NCBI GenBank assembly: GCA_030015575.1
Contig: JASDDO010000006.1
Span: 377,602,137-377,666,136 of the forward strand
Length of the DNA: 64,000 nt
DNA from: Agapanthus africanus
Lineage: Eukaryota; Streptophyta; Magnoliopsida; Asparagales; Amaryllidaceae
Direction: 5' to 3'
Positions 31,712-43,700 of the stretch are shown here, piece after piece (the first letter of the stretch is position 1; each line of letters starts with the position of its first letter). Below the pieces are notes generated by a model. The model did no database searches and was not told the DNA's origin. It saw only the letters and a list, made by a program, of their open reading frames with translations. The translations under genes were made by a program, and so were the position numbers.

Positions 31712-33348
31712 TATTGGTGTAAAAATTTACACCCCTGTTGACCGAGTCAAAGTCAAGGTCAACCCCCAAGCTAGATGGGCCCAAGCCCAGGTCAAGCGAG
31801 CCCATACCCAAGTCGAGCCCGCGGCCAGCCTCCCTATGCCGACAACAAAATCATGTAATAAATAATTTTTATATAATTTTTTATACATGAATGTACGAAA
31901 AATGGGCATAAAGCCAATATTTTGTAAGCCCATAGCTTATGTGCAAAAATGAAATGGCACATGAGCCATGGGATGGGCAAAATGCCATTTTTGTAAAGCC
32001 CAAGGGGCTATATATAAATATGTAAGCCTATATAAGGCAACATGATGATGAATAATGGAATACTTTTCATTCTCTCAAAAACCTAGGGTTTGTATTTCTT
32101 TCCCTTTTCTGAAGGTCTCAAACCTTCTTCTTTCTTCTGAATTAAATCAAGAGTTTTACTCTTCCTTTTCAAAAACAAAATAGTTTTCACCACCAAACCC
32201 ACAAAGGGGAACTTGGATCTGTCTTTAGATCCCAAAAAGGAGAGATTTTGAGATCTCACATCTCTTGATCTTCAAGATCCAGCTAACAGAGAAGGAAGAA
32301 GAAGAACCCCTTTCACTAAACCCAAAAAAAAACACACACTCAGGAGTCCAACACCTCACTGATTTCTCTTCCGAGAAATTTTTTTAGGCTAAAAGCCTCT
32401 TTTTCTCGCCGGCGCTCAAGCGCAGAGCGCCCGCGTGCCGACACGTGGCGCGCTTGCGCTCGAGCGCAAGTCGCCCCGGTGCCGACACGTGGCGCGCTTG
32501 CGCTCAAGAGCAAGTGCTCGAGCGCAAGTCACCCCGGTGCCGACACGTGTCAAGCGCGAGCGCTCGAGCGCAAGTCGCCCCGGTGCCGACACGTGGCGCA
32601 CTTGCGCTCCAGCGCGAGCACTCGAGCGCAAGTCGCCCCGGTGCCGACACGTGGCGCGCTTGCGCTACAGTGCAAGTCACCCCCGTGCCGACACATGGCG
32701 CACTTGCGCTCGAGCGTCAGGCGCTGAAGCGCAAAGCATCCACGTGCCGACACGTAGCGTGCTTGCTCTCAAGCGCCCAGCGCTCAAACGCAGAGCGCCC
32801 ACGTGCCGACACGTGGCACTCTAGCGCCTGAGCGCACAGCACCTGGGCACACAGCGCCTAAGGTGCTGCCCCCACGCATCCTTTGAATGCCTTTTCTTCC
32901 TTTATATATATATATATATACATATATATACATGTGTGCACACACACATACACCACGACACTGTCCCTATTAGAAAAAAATTTCTAACGGGGTGCCGTCC
33001 CGCACCCCACAAGGGGGCTGCTAGCCCCCTTGACCCCCAGCCCGCTATCCGGGTAGCGGGACCCCCGTGAAAACTCTGCGTGGCTCCCGATATATCCAAA
33101 CCCCCCTTCCAAAACAACACGCACGTACACTGCACATTGAGTTCGCATGACCAGTTTTACCCGTTAATCGGAGGTTCCCTCGCCCCAAAAGCGAGGGGTA
33201 ATTAACGGCAGCTTAGTCCGCGGCTGCCGGGGATTCGGATCCCTACAATCATTAAACCCCGGCCTACCCTAGGCAGGGGGAATCTGTAGTACGCCTGACA
33301 AGCATGCGCGTATTCCCATCTCAATGGGGTGACGAAAAGCACCCTACA
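31712..33348 (+). repeat. Element C 3' LTR (1637 bp)
   Basis: It matches the 5' LTR along its length, including TATA box, micro-hairpins, CACGTG array and microsatellite. It carries an extra palindrome-rich segment at about 32968-33063 (GGGGGCTGCTAGCCCCC, CCCGCTATCCGGGTAGCGGG) that the 5' LTR lacks. Confidence 0.92.
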
Positions 33349-35149
33349 ACTCCTCCATACACACCTCAACACAACGGTGTATCGGAAAGGCGGAACCGGA
33401 CCTTATTGGATATGGTGCATTCCATGATGAGTAACGCTGAGTTACCGCGATCCTTCTGGGGTTATGCACGAGAATTAGCTGCATATCTTTTGAACCAGGT
33501 TCCTACTAAGTCAGTGCCTACCACACCATATCAGATGTGGAGTTGGGAGAAACCCTATCTTAAGTATCTAAAAATATGGGGATGTCCAGATTTTGTGAAA
33601 AAGCAGCATGCGGACAATCTCGAGGCACGTTCAGTACTGTGTAAGTTTGTGGGATACCCAAAGAACTCGAGGGGGTATCTTTTCTATTACGCGGAGGAAC
33701 AAAAGGTCTTTGTTTCTCGGCATGCCCATTTTTTTGGAAACTCCATTTCTTGAAACAGAAATAAGTGGGAGTGCAATAAAACTGGAAGAAATTCCAGAAG
33801 CACAAGCTATTACTGAAAGCATGATGGAACCAGAAGTTTCGAAAGAACTGGACATCCCTGCGCCACTCCGCAGGACTAGTAGGCAGTCTCATCCGCCTGA
33901 GAGATACTACGGTTTTCTCATAAACAGGGATAGAGAGGATTACATCATCGACGATGATGAGCCAACTAGTTTCCAGCAAACCATCAGGACCAGAGACTTG
34001 GTAAAATGGCTGGATGCAATGCGGACCGAAATGGGGTCCATGTACACTAACAAAGTATGAACTTTGGACATTGCTCCAGAAGGGGTAAAACCCGTGGCTG
34101 CAAATGGATCTTCAGAAAGAAGATTGGTGTAGATGGAAAGGTTGAAACCTATAAAGCTAGACTTGTTGCAAAAGGTTTTCATCAAAGACCTGGTTTGGAC
34201 TATGATGAAACCTTTTCTCCAGTGGCTATGGTCAAATCCATTCGGATCCTTCTTGCCATTTCTGCCTTCCACGATTATGAAATTTGGTAGATGAACGTAA
34301 AGACCGCTTTTCTGAATGGAAATTTAGAAGAATGTGTTTATATGGATCAGCCGGAGGGTTTCATAGAGTGTGGGAGCAGCGGAAGAGTATGAAAGTTGCT
34401 TAAATCCATTTATGGATTAAAGCAGGCATCGCGGAGTTGGAACATCTATGTTGATGAGACGGTCAAGGAATACAACTTTATCAAAAATCCAGATGAACCA
34501 TGCATTTATAGAAAAATTGTAGCGAGAACTGTAATATTCTTCGTCTTGTACGTGGATGACATTCTCCTGATAGGAAATGACATTCCTATACTACAATCAG
34601 TCAAAAGATTCTTATCACAAAGGTTCTCCATGAAGGAGTGGGTGATGCCTCCTACATTCTGGGGATCCAGATCTATCGTGATAGATCTAAAAGGATATTA
34701 GGACTTTCACAGTTAATGTACATCGACACCATACTGAAAAGATTTAGTATGGAAGATTCAAAGGACGGTAATTTACCGGCTTGTCACGGAATCACTTTCT
34801 CCAAAGAGATGTCTCCCAAGACTGATTTGGAAAGGAATCACATGACTATTATTCCCCACGCTTCTGCGGTAGGCTCTATAATGTATGCGATGTTGTGTAC
34901 CAGACCAGATGTAGCTTACGAGCGTTGCAAGCAGGTATCAGTCAAACCCAGGGGAGAAGCACTGGACAGCAGTTAAGAACATTCTCAGGTATCTGAGAAG
35001 GGCTAAGGAGATGTTCTTGGTGTACGACAGTGAAGATCTCCAGATCGAGGCCTTCGCCGACTCCGGATTCCAGAGTGACAAGGATGACTCCAGGTCCATG
35101 GCGGGTTATGTCTTACCCTCAATGGAGAGACGGTCTGTTGGAAGAGCTC
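33349..35149 (+). pseudogene. pol: Element E piece 2: Ty1/copia integrase end, reverse transcriptase, RNase H start (fossil)
   Basis: It continues the integrase (TPQHNGVSERRNRTLLD) exactly after the C insertion. The integrase C-terminal region and a linker follow, then reverse transcriptase: KWIFRKKIG, ARLVAKGFHQ, LKSIYGLKQASRSW and the active site LYVDDILLIGND. The start of RNase H follows and stops at the D LTR. Family order supports copia. It is broken at several points. The left neighbour is C and the right neighbour D, both inserted in it. Confidence 0.9.
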
Positions 35150-35547
35150 TGTAGGGTGTTTTTCGTCATCCCATTGAGATGGGAATACGCATGCACTTGT
35201 CAGGCGTACTACAGATTCTCCCTGCCTAGGGTAGGCCGGGGTTTATTGATTGTGGGGATCCAAATCTCCGGCAGCCGTGGGCTAAGCTGCCGTTAATTAC
35301 CCCTCGCCTTTGGAGCGAGGGAACCACCGATTGACGGGTTAAACTGGTCAAGCGAACTCAATGTGCAGTGTACGCGTATTTTGTTTTGGAGGGAGGGCTT
35401 CGATATATCGGGAGCCACGCAGAGTTTTTACGGGGGTCCCGCTACCCTGATAGCGGGCTGGGGGTCAAGGGGGCTAGCAGCCCCCTTACGGGGTGCGGGG
35501 CAGCGCCCCGACCCAAATTTTTTTGAGAGGGACAGTGTGGTAGAGTA

Positions 35548-35580
<33 letters not shown>

Positions 35581-35581
35581 A

Positions 35582-35618
<37 letters not shown>

Positions 35619-36670
35619 GAAAAAGGGAAAGGGCATCCAAAGGATGCGTGGGGGCCAGGGCCTCACGTGTATGGCATGTAGGCGCTGGGCGCTAGCGTAC
35701 TAGGGCTCTGAGTGCTAGGCACGCCACGTGCTCGGCACGTGGGCGCGACCGCACCGGGCGCTGGGCGCACCGCGTGCTCGGCACGTGGGCGCGAGCACAC
35801 CGGGCGCTGGGCACGCCACATGCTCGGCACGTGGGCGCGAGTGCTCCGGGCGCTGGGCGTGCCACGTGCTCGGCATGTGGGCGCAAGCGCTCTGGACGCT
35901 GAACGCTGGGCATCAAACAGAAGGGGGACTTTGGTCCCTGCACTGGGAGCTGTGCTCCCGATTTCTGGAGTTAAACTCCTAAAAAGTTTAGAAACAATCA
36001 AAGGGGGTTGCTTGGTTTCTCCCTTTGGTTCTGGATCTTCCCAAGATGGGATTTTTGGAGATGGGTCTCCTTCTTCCTCCTCTTTTGGCTGGATCATGAA
36101 GAACAAGAAATATGAGATTTTAAAAATCTCTTCTTTTTGGGATCTGATAGGAGATCTGAGTTCCCCTTTATAGGTTTTGTGGTGAAAAACTATTTAGTTT
36201 TGGAAAAGGAAGAGTAAAACTCTTGATTTAATTGAAAAAAGGGGAGAAGGTTTAGAACCTTGATGAAGGAGCAGGAGGCACAAAGAACCCTAATTTTTGG
36301 GGAATGAAAAGTCTATGCTTTATTCATCATCATATTGCCTTATATAGGCTTACACATTTACATATAGCCCCTTAGGCTTTACAAAATGGCATTTTGCCCA
36401 TCCCATGTCTCATGTGCTATTTCTTTTTGCACATAAGCCATGGGCTTACAAAAATTTGGCATTATGCCCATTTTGTTTACATTCATGCATAAAAAATTAC
36501 ATAAAAATTATTTATTACATGATTTCATTTTGGCATAGGGGAGGGCCGGCCGCTTCATGTTCGGACTCGACCTGGGCATGGGCCCACTTGACCTGGGCTT
36601 GGGCCCACCTGGCTTGGGGTTGACCTTGACTTTGACTCAGTCAATCGGGGTGCAAATTTTGAACCCAACA
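35150..36670 (-). repeat. Element D 3' LTR (1521 bp)
   Basis: On the minus strand it runs TGTTGGGTTC...CACCCTACA. The TATA box is at about 36340-36347. It contains CACGTG repeats (35720-35880), a CA/TA microsatellite (35545-35620), hairpins such as GGGACTTTGGTCCC, GGAGTTAAACTCC and AGAGTAAAACTCT, and an extra palindromic segment at about 35434-35531 absent from the 5' LTR. Confidence 0.92.
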
Positions 36671-36739
36671 AAGTGCCCCCCATCAATAAATGCACACCAT
36701 ATATGTGAATCGTGTGCATGAAATTGATGGATCTTCTTT
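36671..36739 (-). promoter_or_regulatory. Element D polypurine tract and flank
   Basis: The minus strand reads GATGGGGGGCACTT directly before the LTR start TGTTGGG, matching C. Confidence 0.78.
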
Positions 36740-38050
36740 TGCGTGGAGGCGACTTGCTTTGGTTCCCGCTTTTTGGGATGCACTACCCTTTTTACGACAT
36801 GGACGATCGATACTTGATGTGTCTCCGAGACGGAGTATCTATGGTAGACGTTTCCCTGGTCCGGAGCGATTTGGTTCCTGCTTTGTAGGAAGCCTGCACT
36901 GCCCTTTTTGCGACATGGACGGTCGACGCTTGACGCGTCTCCGAGGCGGAGTGTCCGTGGTAGACTTTTCCCTGGCCCGGAGTGATCTGGTTCTTGCTTT
37001 GTAGGAAGCCTGCACTGCCCTTTTTGCGACATGGACGGTTGACGCCCTGAACCGGAGCGATTTGGTTCCCGATTTGTGGGAAGCCTGCACTGCCCTTTTT
37101 GCGACATGGACGGTCGACACTCTAATCCGGAGCGATTTGGTTCCCGATTTATGGGAATCTTGCACTGCCCTTTTTGCGACATGGATGGTCGACGCTCTGA
37201 TCTGGAGCGATTTGGTTCCCGATTTGTGGGAAGCCTGCACTGCCCTTTTTGCGACATGGATGGTCGACGCTCTGATCCGTAGAGATTTGGTTCCCGACTT
37301 GTGGGAAGCCTGCACTGCCTTTTTTGCGACATGGACGGTTGACGCTCTGATCCGGAGCAATTTGGTTCCCGATTTGTGGGAAGCCTGCACAGCCCTTTTT
37401 GCGACATGGACGGTCGACGCCCTGATCCGGTGCAATTTGGTTCCTGCACTGCCCTTTTTGCGACATGGACGGTCGACGCTCTGATCCGGAGCGATTTGGT
37501 TCCCGATTTGTGGGAAGCCTGCACTGCCCTTTTTGCGACATGGACGGTCAACGCTCTGATCCGAAGCGATTTGGTTCCCGATTTGTGGGAAGCCTGCACT
37601 GCCCTTTTTGCGACATGGACAGTCGACGCTTGACGCGTCTCCAAGATGGAGTGTCCGTGGTAGACTTTTCCCTGGCCCTGAGTGATCTGGTTCCCGATTT
37701 GTAGGAAGCCTGCAATGCCCTTTTTAAGACATGGACGGTCGACGCTCTGATCCGGAGCGATTTGGTTCCCGATTTGTGGGAAGCCTGCACTGCCCTTTTT
37801 GCGACATGGACGGTCGACGGTCTGATCCGGAGCGATTTGGGTCCCGATTTATGGGAATCCTGCATTGCCCTTTTTGCGACATGGACGGTCGACGCTCTGA
37901 TCCAGAGCGATTTGGTTCCCGATTTGTGGGAAGCCTGCACTGCCCTTTTTGCGACATGGACGGTCGATGCTCTGATCCGAAGCGATTTGGTTCCGATTTG
38001 TGGGAAGCCTGCACTGCCCATTTTGTGACGTGGACGGTCGACGCTCTATT
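36740..38050 (-). repeat. Element D tandem array, 75-bp unit, about 16 copies
   Basis: The plus-strand unit contains GACATGGACGGTCGACGCTC, GGAGCGATTTGGTTCCCG and GGAAGCCTGCACTGCCC. Spacing is 75 bp (for example 37101 to 37176), with a few shorter copies and a variant with GTCTCCGAGACGGAGTATC-like sequence. A multiple of three, it produces long chance frames on both strands. Confidence 0.94.
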
Positions 38051-38529
38051 TGACTTGCTCTGCTTCCTGCAGTGTCAGGGGTGAACTTGACTTGCTCCGC
38101 TTCTTGCGGTGTCGAGATTGGATTCTGACTTGCTCCGCTTTCTGCAGTGTCGGAGTTGAAGTTGACTTATTGATTGTGATTTGGGTTGACATCAGCATCG
38201 CTATACTGGAATACGGCACCAGAAGCGAATCATCATTTGCCATGAGAGAATTTGGGGATTTTGGTTTTGGTCGGCATCTGCATTGCTGCACTGGAATAAT
38301 GCCAGGAGCAACTCATCATTTTCCCCGGGAGGATTTGGGAATTGGTTTTTGCTTGGCATCATTATCGCTACACTGGAATATGATACCAGGAGCGAATCAT
38401 CATTTGCGCTTTCTTATCAAGAAGCGATGGCTTAGGAGACAGGTTTTAGGTCCCTATCACCTAAGACTTGTCAATTTTGTGAGCCGTAAGGGTCTCACAA
38501 AGCATTTGCTCCCTACGGGTCGTAAGGAT
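38051..38529 (-). repeat. Element D modules and partial hairpin ladder up to F
   Basis: There are three degenerate copies of CTTGCTCCGCTTCTTGCGGT, three copies of the inverse GATGATTCGCTCCTGG module (38170-38410), the two-part CTTAGG/CCTAAG hairpin (about 38430-38465) and ladder hairpins. F interrupts the ladder; AGGAT at 38525-38529 is its TSD. Confidence 0.85.
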
Positions 38530-40764
38530 TGTTGGAGATAGTGCCCTCAGAGTCAATTATTGGATCACAAGCACGTGATTGCAATGATTGAGGGAGGACC
38601 TATCCCGCTAGGACAGTCTTACTCGAGATGATAGTATGCTATCTGGTTTACCTTTATCATCGTGTACTGCTTTAGGTGACCTGACAAGTCGCTATTACAC
38701 GTTGGTAGAGCCCCTAGGATTCTTGCTTGACCACCAGCAGTATGAGGGCGATCATATACGTGGGAGCTGGCAGTCTATAAGCATATCCTTAAATGGTCCC
38801 TAGTCGTGTGAGTTTCGAGACAGGGCATCGATACTCCAGAGTAGACTAGTGTATACAGTCGAGACCCCGACGAGGGGCGGTGGCCGGTCTCACAAGCCAC
38901 TGGTGTCAGTTGGATCACCTAAGATGTATACAGGTGCTCATTGGGTTATGAGTACACCGGACAGGACTCGCCGGGAACATGCTAGTTGGTCATATACCAG
39001 ATGTCAGATAGCAGTTCCCAGGTGACATGTGTACAGGTTAGTTCATCGACCTGGGGATCGTCATTTGTCTCGTGTGAGTTCCCACTGTACTTTGATTACT
39101 ACCCTACCATGGCTCAAAGGAGTCGTGCAAACAGGTTTTAGTTGGGTACAGTCCCGAGCCACATGGAGGCAGTGAGCGTATCTTCAGGGGTTCGTCTCTC
39201 CCGGTATTGGGGGTGAGGTCGCGCTGTGTCTAGGAGAGCCATTACACGAAGCCCTCGGCCGAGGCAAGGAGATTTACTGGTAGGTATTCCAGTAGTATCT
39301 CAGGGTGTTCTGGGCTACACTCCGACACGACTTGTACCGCTTTTGGGGGTCTGACTTTTACCAACCCCCTAGGCCCGCCATGCGATTCTCATAGACGAAC
39401 GGACCGGACTGTACGGATATTATCACTGTCAGGCTCAGTAGGGTTGTCAGGCTGAGTTCGCTCACAGACGTCCCTTTTAGTCAATACCTGGTAGCCCGTT
39501 ACGTATTGGCTTATTCCTCTGACGTGCTAGTGGTTAAATCCACAACCAAGGTGTTGACGAGTCTTTAGAGTCCCCCACATTCAGTTACTCAGCTTTCGGG
39601 CGAAAAGTTGTAGAGGCCGTATGGAGATATGGCAAGGTCCGATCAGATACGTGCGGTATTGCACGGATCAGGATCGGACAGTTTGTACTACAGGCCGTAT
39701 GGGTATATGGCAAGGTTCGATCAGATACGTGCGGTATTGCACGGATCAGGATCGAACAGATATCACTAGCCGTCTTTGGTTTAAGCCGGATCCTAGTATA
39801 GTACAGTGTAGATTTTGTCTCATTGCATTTGTATTTCGGTCGGAATACAAATGCGGGTGTGTATGCACAGTATCGGGGTTTTCCTGTAATTTATTACGGG
39901 ACCAGTTTTCTGGAGTTGCCAGTTTGCTTTCCGTTTCGGCCAATTTCCTTTGTATCGTTCATTGGCCGAAGTTTGGTGGAGGAGGGCTTATTTGCATTGT
40001 TGCAAATAAGCTTTTGTGGAGGGGGTCTTTGCATATATTTGTGTCATGATGGGTGCCATCCATTGACTTGATCACTTCATGATGACTTGACTTTGTAAGC
40101 ATCATGGTTGTTGATGATTAGTGTGTTGAGTGTGGTTTTGGTGTTAGTGATCATGTTCTTTCATGATGGTTTTTGTTTCCCTCTTGCATTATGGTGTGAT
40201 CTATCTCATTCTATCACCTTTCCCTCTCATTCCAATCCCCACCAAAAAGGAGATGGCCGGCCAAAAACTTGTAAGGGGGCTGTCCAAAAATTGAGGTGGG
40301 GAAATGTTGTTCATTTCATGCACCAAAATTCTCCAAGCTCCTCCATATACTTCTTGTATCATCCCTCTACCAAAGTGGCACCTCCAAGAACCCTAAATGA
40401 GACATAAGTCTATACACTACATTCTACAGCAAACCTTGGGCACGTCGAGTAGCCAGCTTCGTGCCCGAGTTGCCTCGGCATTGAGGTGGGAGCCCGGAAA
40501 AGAAGTAGGCGGTGTGGTGCACTTCCGGCGACGAAGAGGAGACGGGACATTCCGCAGGAGATCGGGACGACGATGAGAAGACCGGAGGACTCGGATCTGT
40601 CGGTATATCTCTCTTCCCCATCTTGTAGATAGCTAGGACTAATTAATGGTTCGATCCGGGTATTAGTACGCGGCGGTTTGCCAGTTCAAGTAAAATTTAA
40701 AGTTTTTCTCCGCTTCCGCATTTGGCCGTCGGATTGACGGCCGGGGCGCCGCCGTGCACTTACA
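38530..40764 (+). repeat. Element F LTR 1 (2235 bp)
   Basis: It runs TGTTGGAGATAG to GTGCACTTACA. It contains a duplicated CGATCAGATACGTGCGGTAT segment (39635-39755). No gene. Confidence 0.95.
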
Positions 40765-43700
40765 GTGGTATCAGAGCCTCGCCATTAACTTAGTCTAGCT
40801 TTGTGTAATGTGTTTGCATTTTCGATCGATTAAAAATTCCAAAATCTACATTTTTGTTCGCGACAGTTTTCTGTTGAAATTTTTTGGTCTCCAAAAATTT
40901 TTCAGGTTGTATAAAATTGATGTACTGGAGATTACAAGGCTACTGTAAAAATTCGACAGGGTGAATCGACAGTGGAGGCGCGGAACCGCGGCCAAAACCC
41001 CCTTTAGGCCGCGGTTCCGCCGCGCACTGTGGAGATCCCTGCACCAAATTTCTACAGTGTCTTTGTGGGGTTAAAATTGGGGTTTTGGAATATTAAAATT
41101 GGGCCCAGAATTTTCTGATCTGCTACAGTAATGCTTTGGGGCCCACTTGTTAAAATTTGATCGATCGGATATTTTAAACACATTATTTCACAGTATTTAC
41201 ATTATATCCACGACCGTGAATGTCACTTGATCGGTAAATCCGGTCTAACTGCTATAGCCCGGTTAGACGGATTTGCGAACGTGACTTTCACGTTGATGTT
41301 CTGTTTTTGCTGTGATGTTACGGATCGGTCGTGGGGGATAGCCTGGATGCAATGCTAGTACAGTTGTGGTTGTATTATGTACATTTGATATTGCGGGGCG
41401 AGCGTCCGACATGTGGACTGCCGTCACTGCCTGCTTGTATTATTTTTTTGGGGCACGGCCAGGTTGCGGTCGATGTACCCGTTGTATGTATATTTTACTT
41501 TCTGTACTAGGATTGCCCCGCGGAGGGGTGCACGGATAGCCGGGTTCTAGAGGGCAACAAGCCCGCATCTCATGGCATTGAGAGGGAGAGGGCTTCACTC
41601 TAGGATTGGCAGGCTATTCGCTGCACTCGTAGGGGGTACAGGTTGACCCAGGAGGGGTGCCCGAGTTACCGGATTCCGTGAAGTGCTGGGTGGTCCATTC
41701 ACGGTGCTGAAGGGGGCTGCCTCGCTTTAGGTTTTGGCGGGTAACTTGCCGCGCCCGTAGGGGTCTACGATTTCATTGCACAGGCTATTCACACGACCAG
41801 GGGAACGTCGGGTTTCAGTAGTGGCTCTGTGAAACCCGGGGATCCCAGATATCTGTATTGTTTCTGTGATGCTGTTCATTCTCTGTGATGTTGCATTTCT
41901 TATCACGCCTTGAGCGAATATAATATATTGGTATATATATTAGTAGATGTAGTATATGTTTTGCATCCGCGCTAGTCCAGTCCCCGCTCTGTCATTAGTT
42001 AGCTAACCTAACGGGTAATGACGGGACCCAGTGGCGAATGCGGATGGCATATACGCACATCAGTATATTTTCGTTCTTTTTGGTGTGATCAATTGATGGG
42101 ACTGCATTGATTCGGATCAATGCAAGTTAAAAACAAACCTAATCTGATGTTGTTGGAACACTTTTCAAAAAGCTGTTATTGCAAGGACGTTCACTTTTGT
42201 TTTGCATCGCGGTATTCATTTAGAATATCCTGCTCCTCAGTCGACGAGGCAAGGGCCGAGATCCCTTCACCGGGAGTGACCCCTTGGACAAAAAGTTTGC
42301 GTCAGGGCAATGACTTCACTATAGCCGATTACTTTTGCTTTGCATCGCGGTATTCATTTGGAATATCCTGCACCCCATTCTACGGGGAAAGAGCCGAGAT
42401 CCCTTCACCGGGAATGACCTCTTTAGCAAAAGTTTTCGTCACTATAATTTCAAAAAGCTATCAGTTCCTTCAACGATATCAAGTTCATTACGTTAAAGGT
42501 TTTCGCCAGAAACCATTCGTAGCCCTCCGTCATTTCAGTTAAATATTCGGTAGTATTCAAGCTATGTATTTTGACCTCACGCCAAGGCATAGTGATTGGT
42601 AGCTGCCGGGTATTTATCTGTTGCATAGATAGATGCGTTGGTTTGGGACAGTCGTACTACTATTTTGGCCTACGTCAAGGGTATGTACGGGTGGGTTCAG
42701 ATTAACCTGGATAATGACGGGCAGAACTTGACATGTGACTTATGATATTTTGACCTCACGCCAAGGTCATAAGAGCATGGGGCAGAAATCACATCGGGAG
42801 TTTCAAAAGAACTGAAACTTGCCAGATATGCACATACCTTCTGGAGTGTGACACCGTGAGCGGATTCCGTCACGTTGTCATGCGATGATAGTTGGATCCC
42901 GATTCCCACTGATGAGTTAGTTTACTCCTCGGGTGTTCCCGACTAATTCTTCTTTTAGGTTTGGAGGAGAATTTGAGGTACAGTGGGAGGTTTCCAGATT
43001 AGATAAATTGGTAACCATTCTGATCTAGGTTAGAGTGCACGCTGAGTGTTTCTTTTCTCTCTCTCCTTGGCAGCGCCAATTGACCCGACCCTAAGACTAT
43101 GACTCAGTGACCAAGTTAACCGAACCTTCTTAAACACTGGCTTTTGGATTGTCAGAGTTGCGAACCTCATTGCCACTCCTACTTTTACCCTTTTCTCCAG
43201 GACACCCCGTGTTGCTACGAACGTCCACTTCCATTGGACAAAACCATCGTATGGTTAGATACGAACTCGAAGGAATTTATTCGAGGATGGTTTCAGGTTC
43301 TGGAGGAAACGGATAGGACTATTCAGTTGTCTTTTCCTTTTTACCTTCTCTCAAGTTGCGAGTACTCCTTGGTTTAGGAGATAGTACACCTATTACGAAA
43401 ATTGGATAGTCTTCTTCCAAACCTTAGGCTGGTGCCGAACGGTAGGGAATGAAGAAAACCAATTAGCGTAACGATGGTGTACAGAAGGTATTAGGTTAAG
43501 ACAAAGCAAGGGATTAGTGAGAGGGCAAAGTAAATTGCAACAGATATTCACGACCAAACCAAGTATTTCTTCGCCAATCCTAAATCACCTTTGTATTTCT
43601 CCAGGACACTCCGTATCACTACGAAGATCCACAGTTTATTTGGATACTCCATCGTATGGTTATATACGAACTCGAAAGGAACTTGTTCCAGTTCGGGGAT

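Larger units (their letters stand above)
24467..33348 (+). mobile_element. Element C: gag-only gypsy element with both LTRs (TR-GAG-like)
   Basis: It has a 5' LTR 24467-25941, primer site, gag frames, 3' region with hairpin ladders and a 40-bp array, polypurine tract, and 3' LTR 31712-33348. The TSD is actcc at 24462-24466 and 33349-33353. No protease, reverse transcriptase, RNase H or integrase is present between gag and the 3' LTR, so it needs enzymes from a partner. The gag type is Tat-like. LTRs differ by a few percent by eye plus indels, so it is not very recent. Structurally whole as a non-autonomous element, with a few coding breaks. Confidence 0.93.

Noticed and set aside
35428-35666. 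Frames with IYIYIY or HTHTHT runs (also 60387-60957)
   Set aside because: Translated CA/TA microsatellites.
36637-37644. 335-residue minus-strand open frame with regular MSQKGQCRLPTNREPN-like repeats
   Set aside because: It lies within the 75-bp tandem array of D. A unit length divisible by three keeps all frames open, and frames on both strands are equally long. No start context or homology seen.
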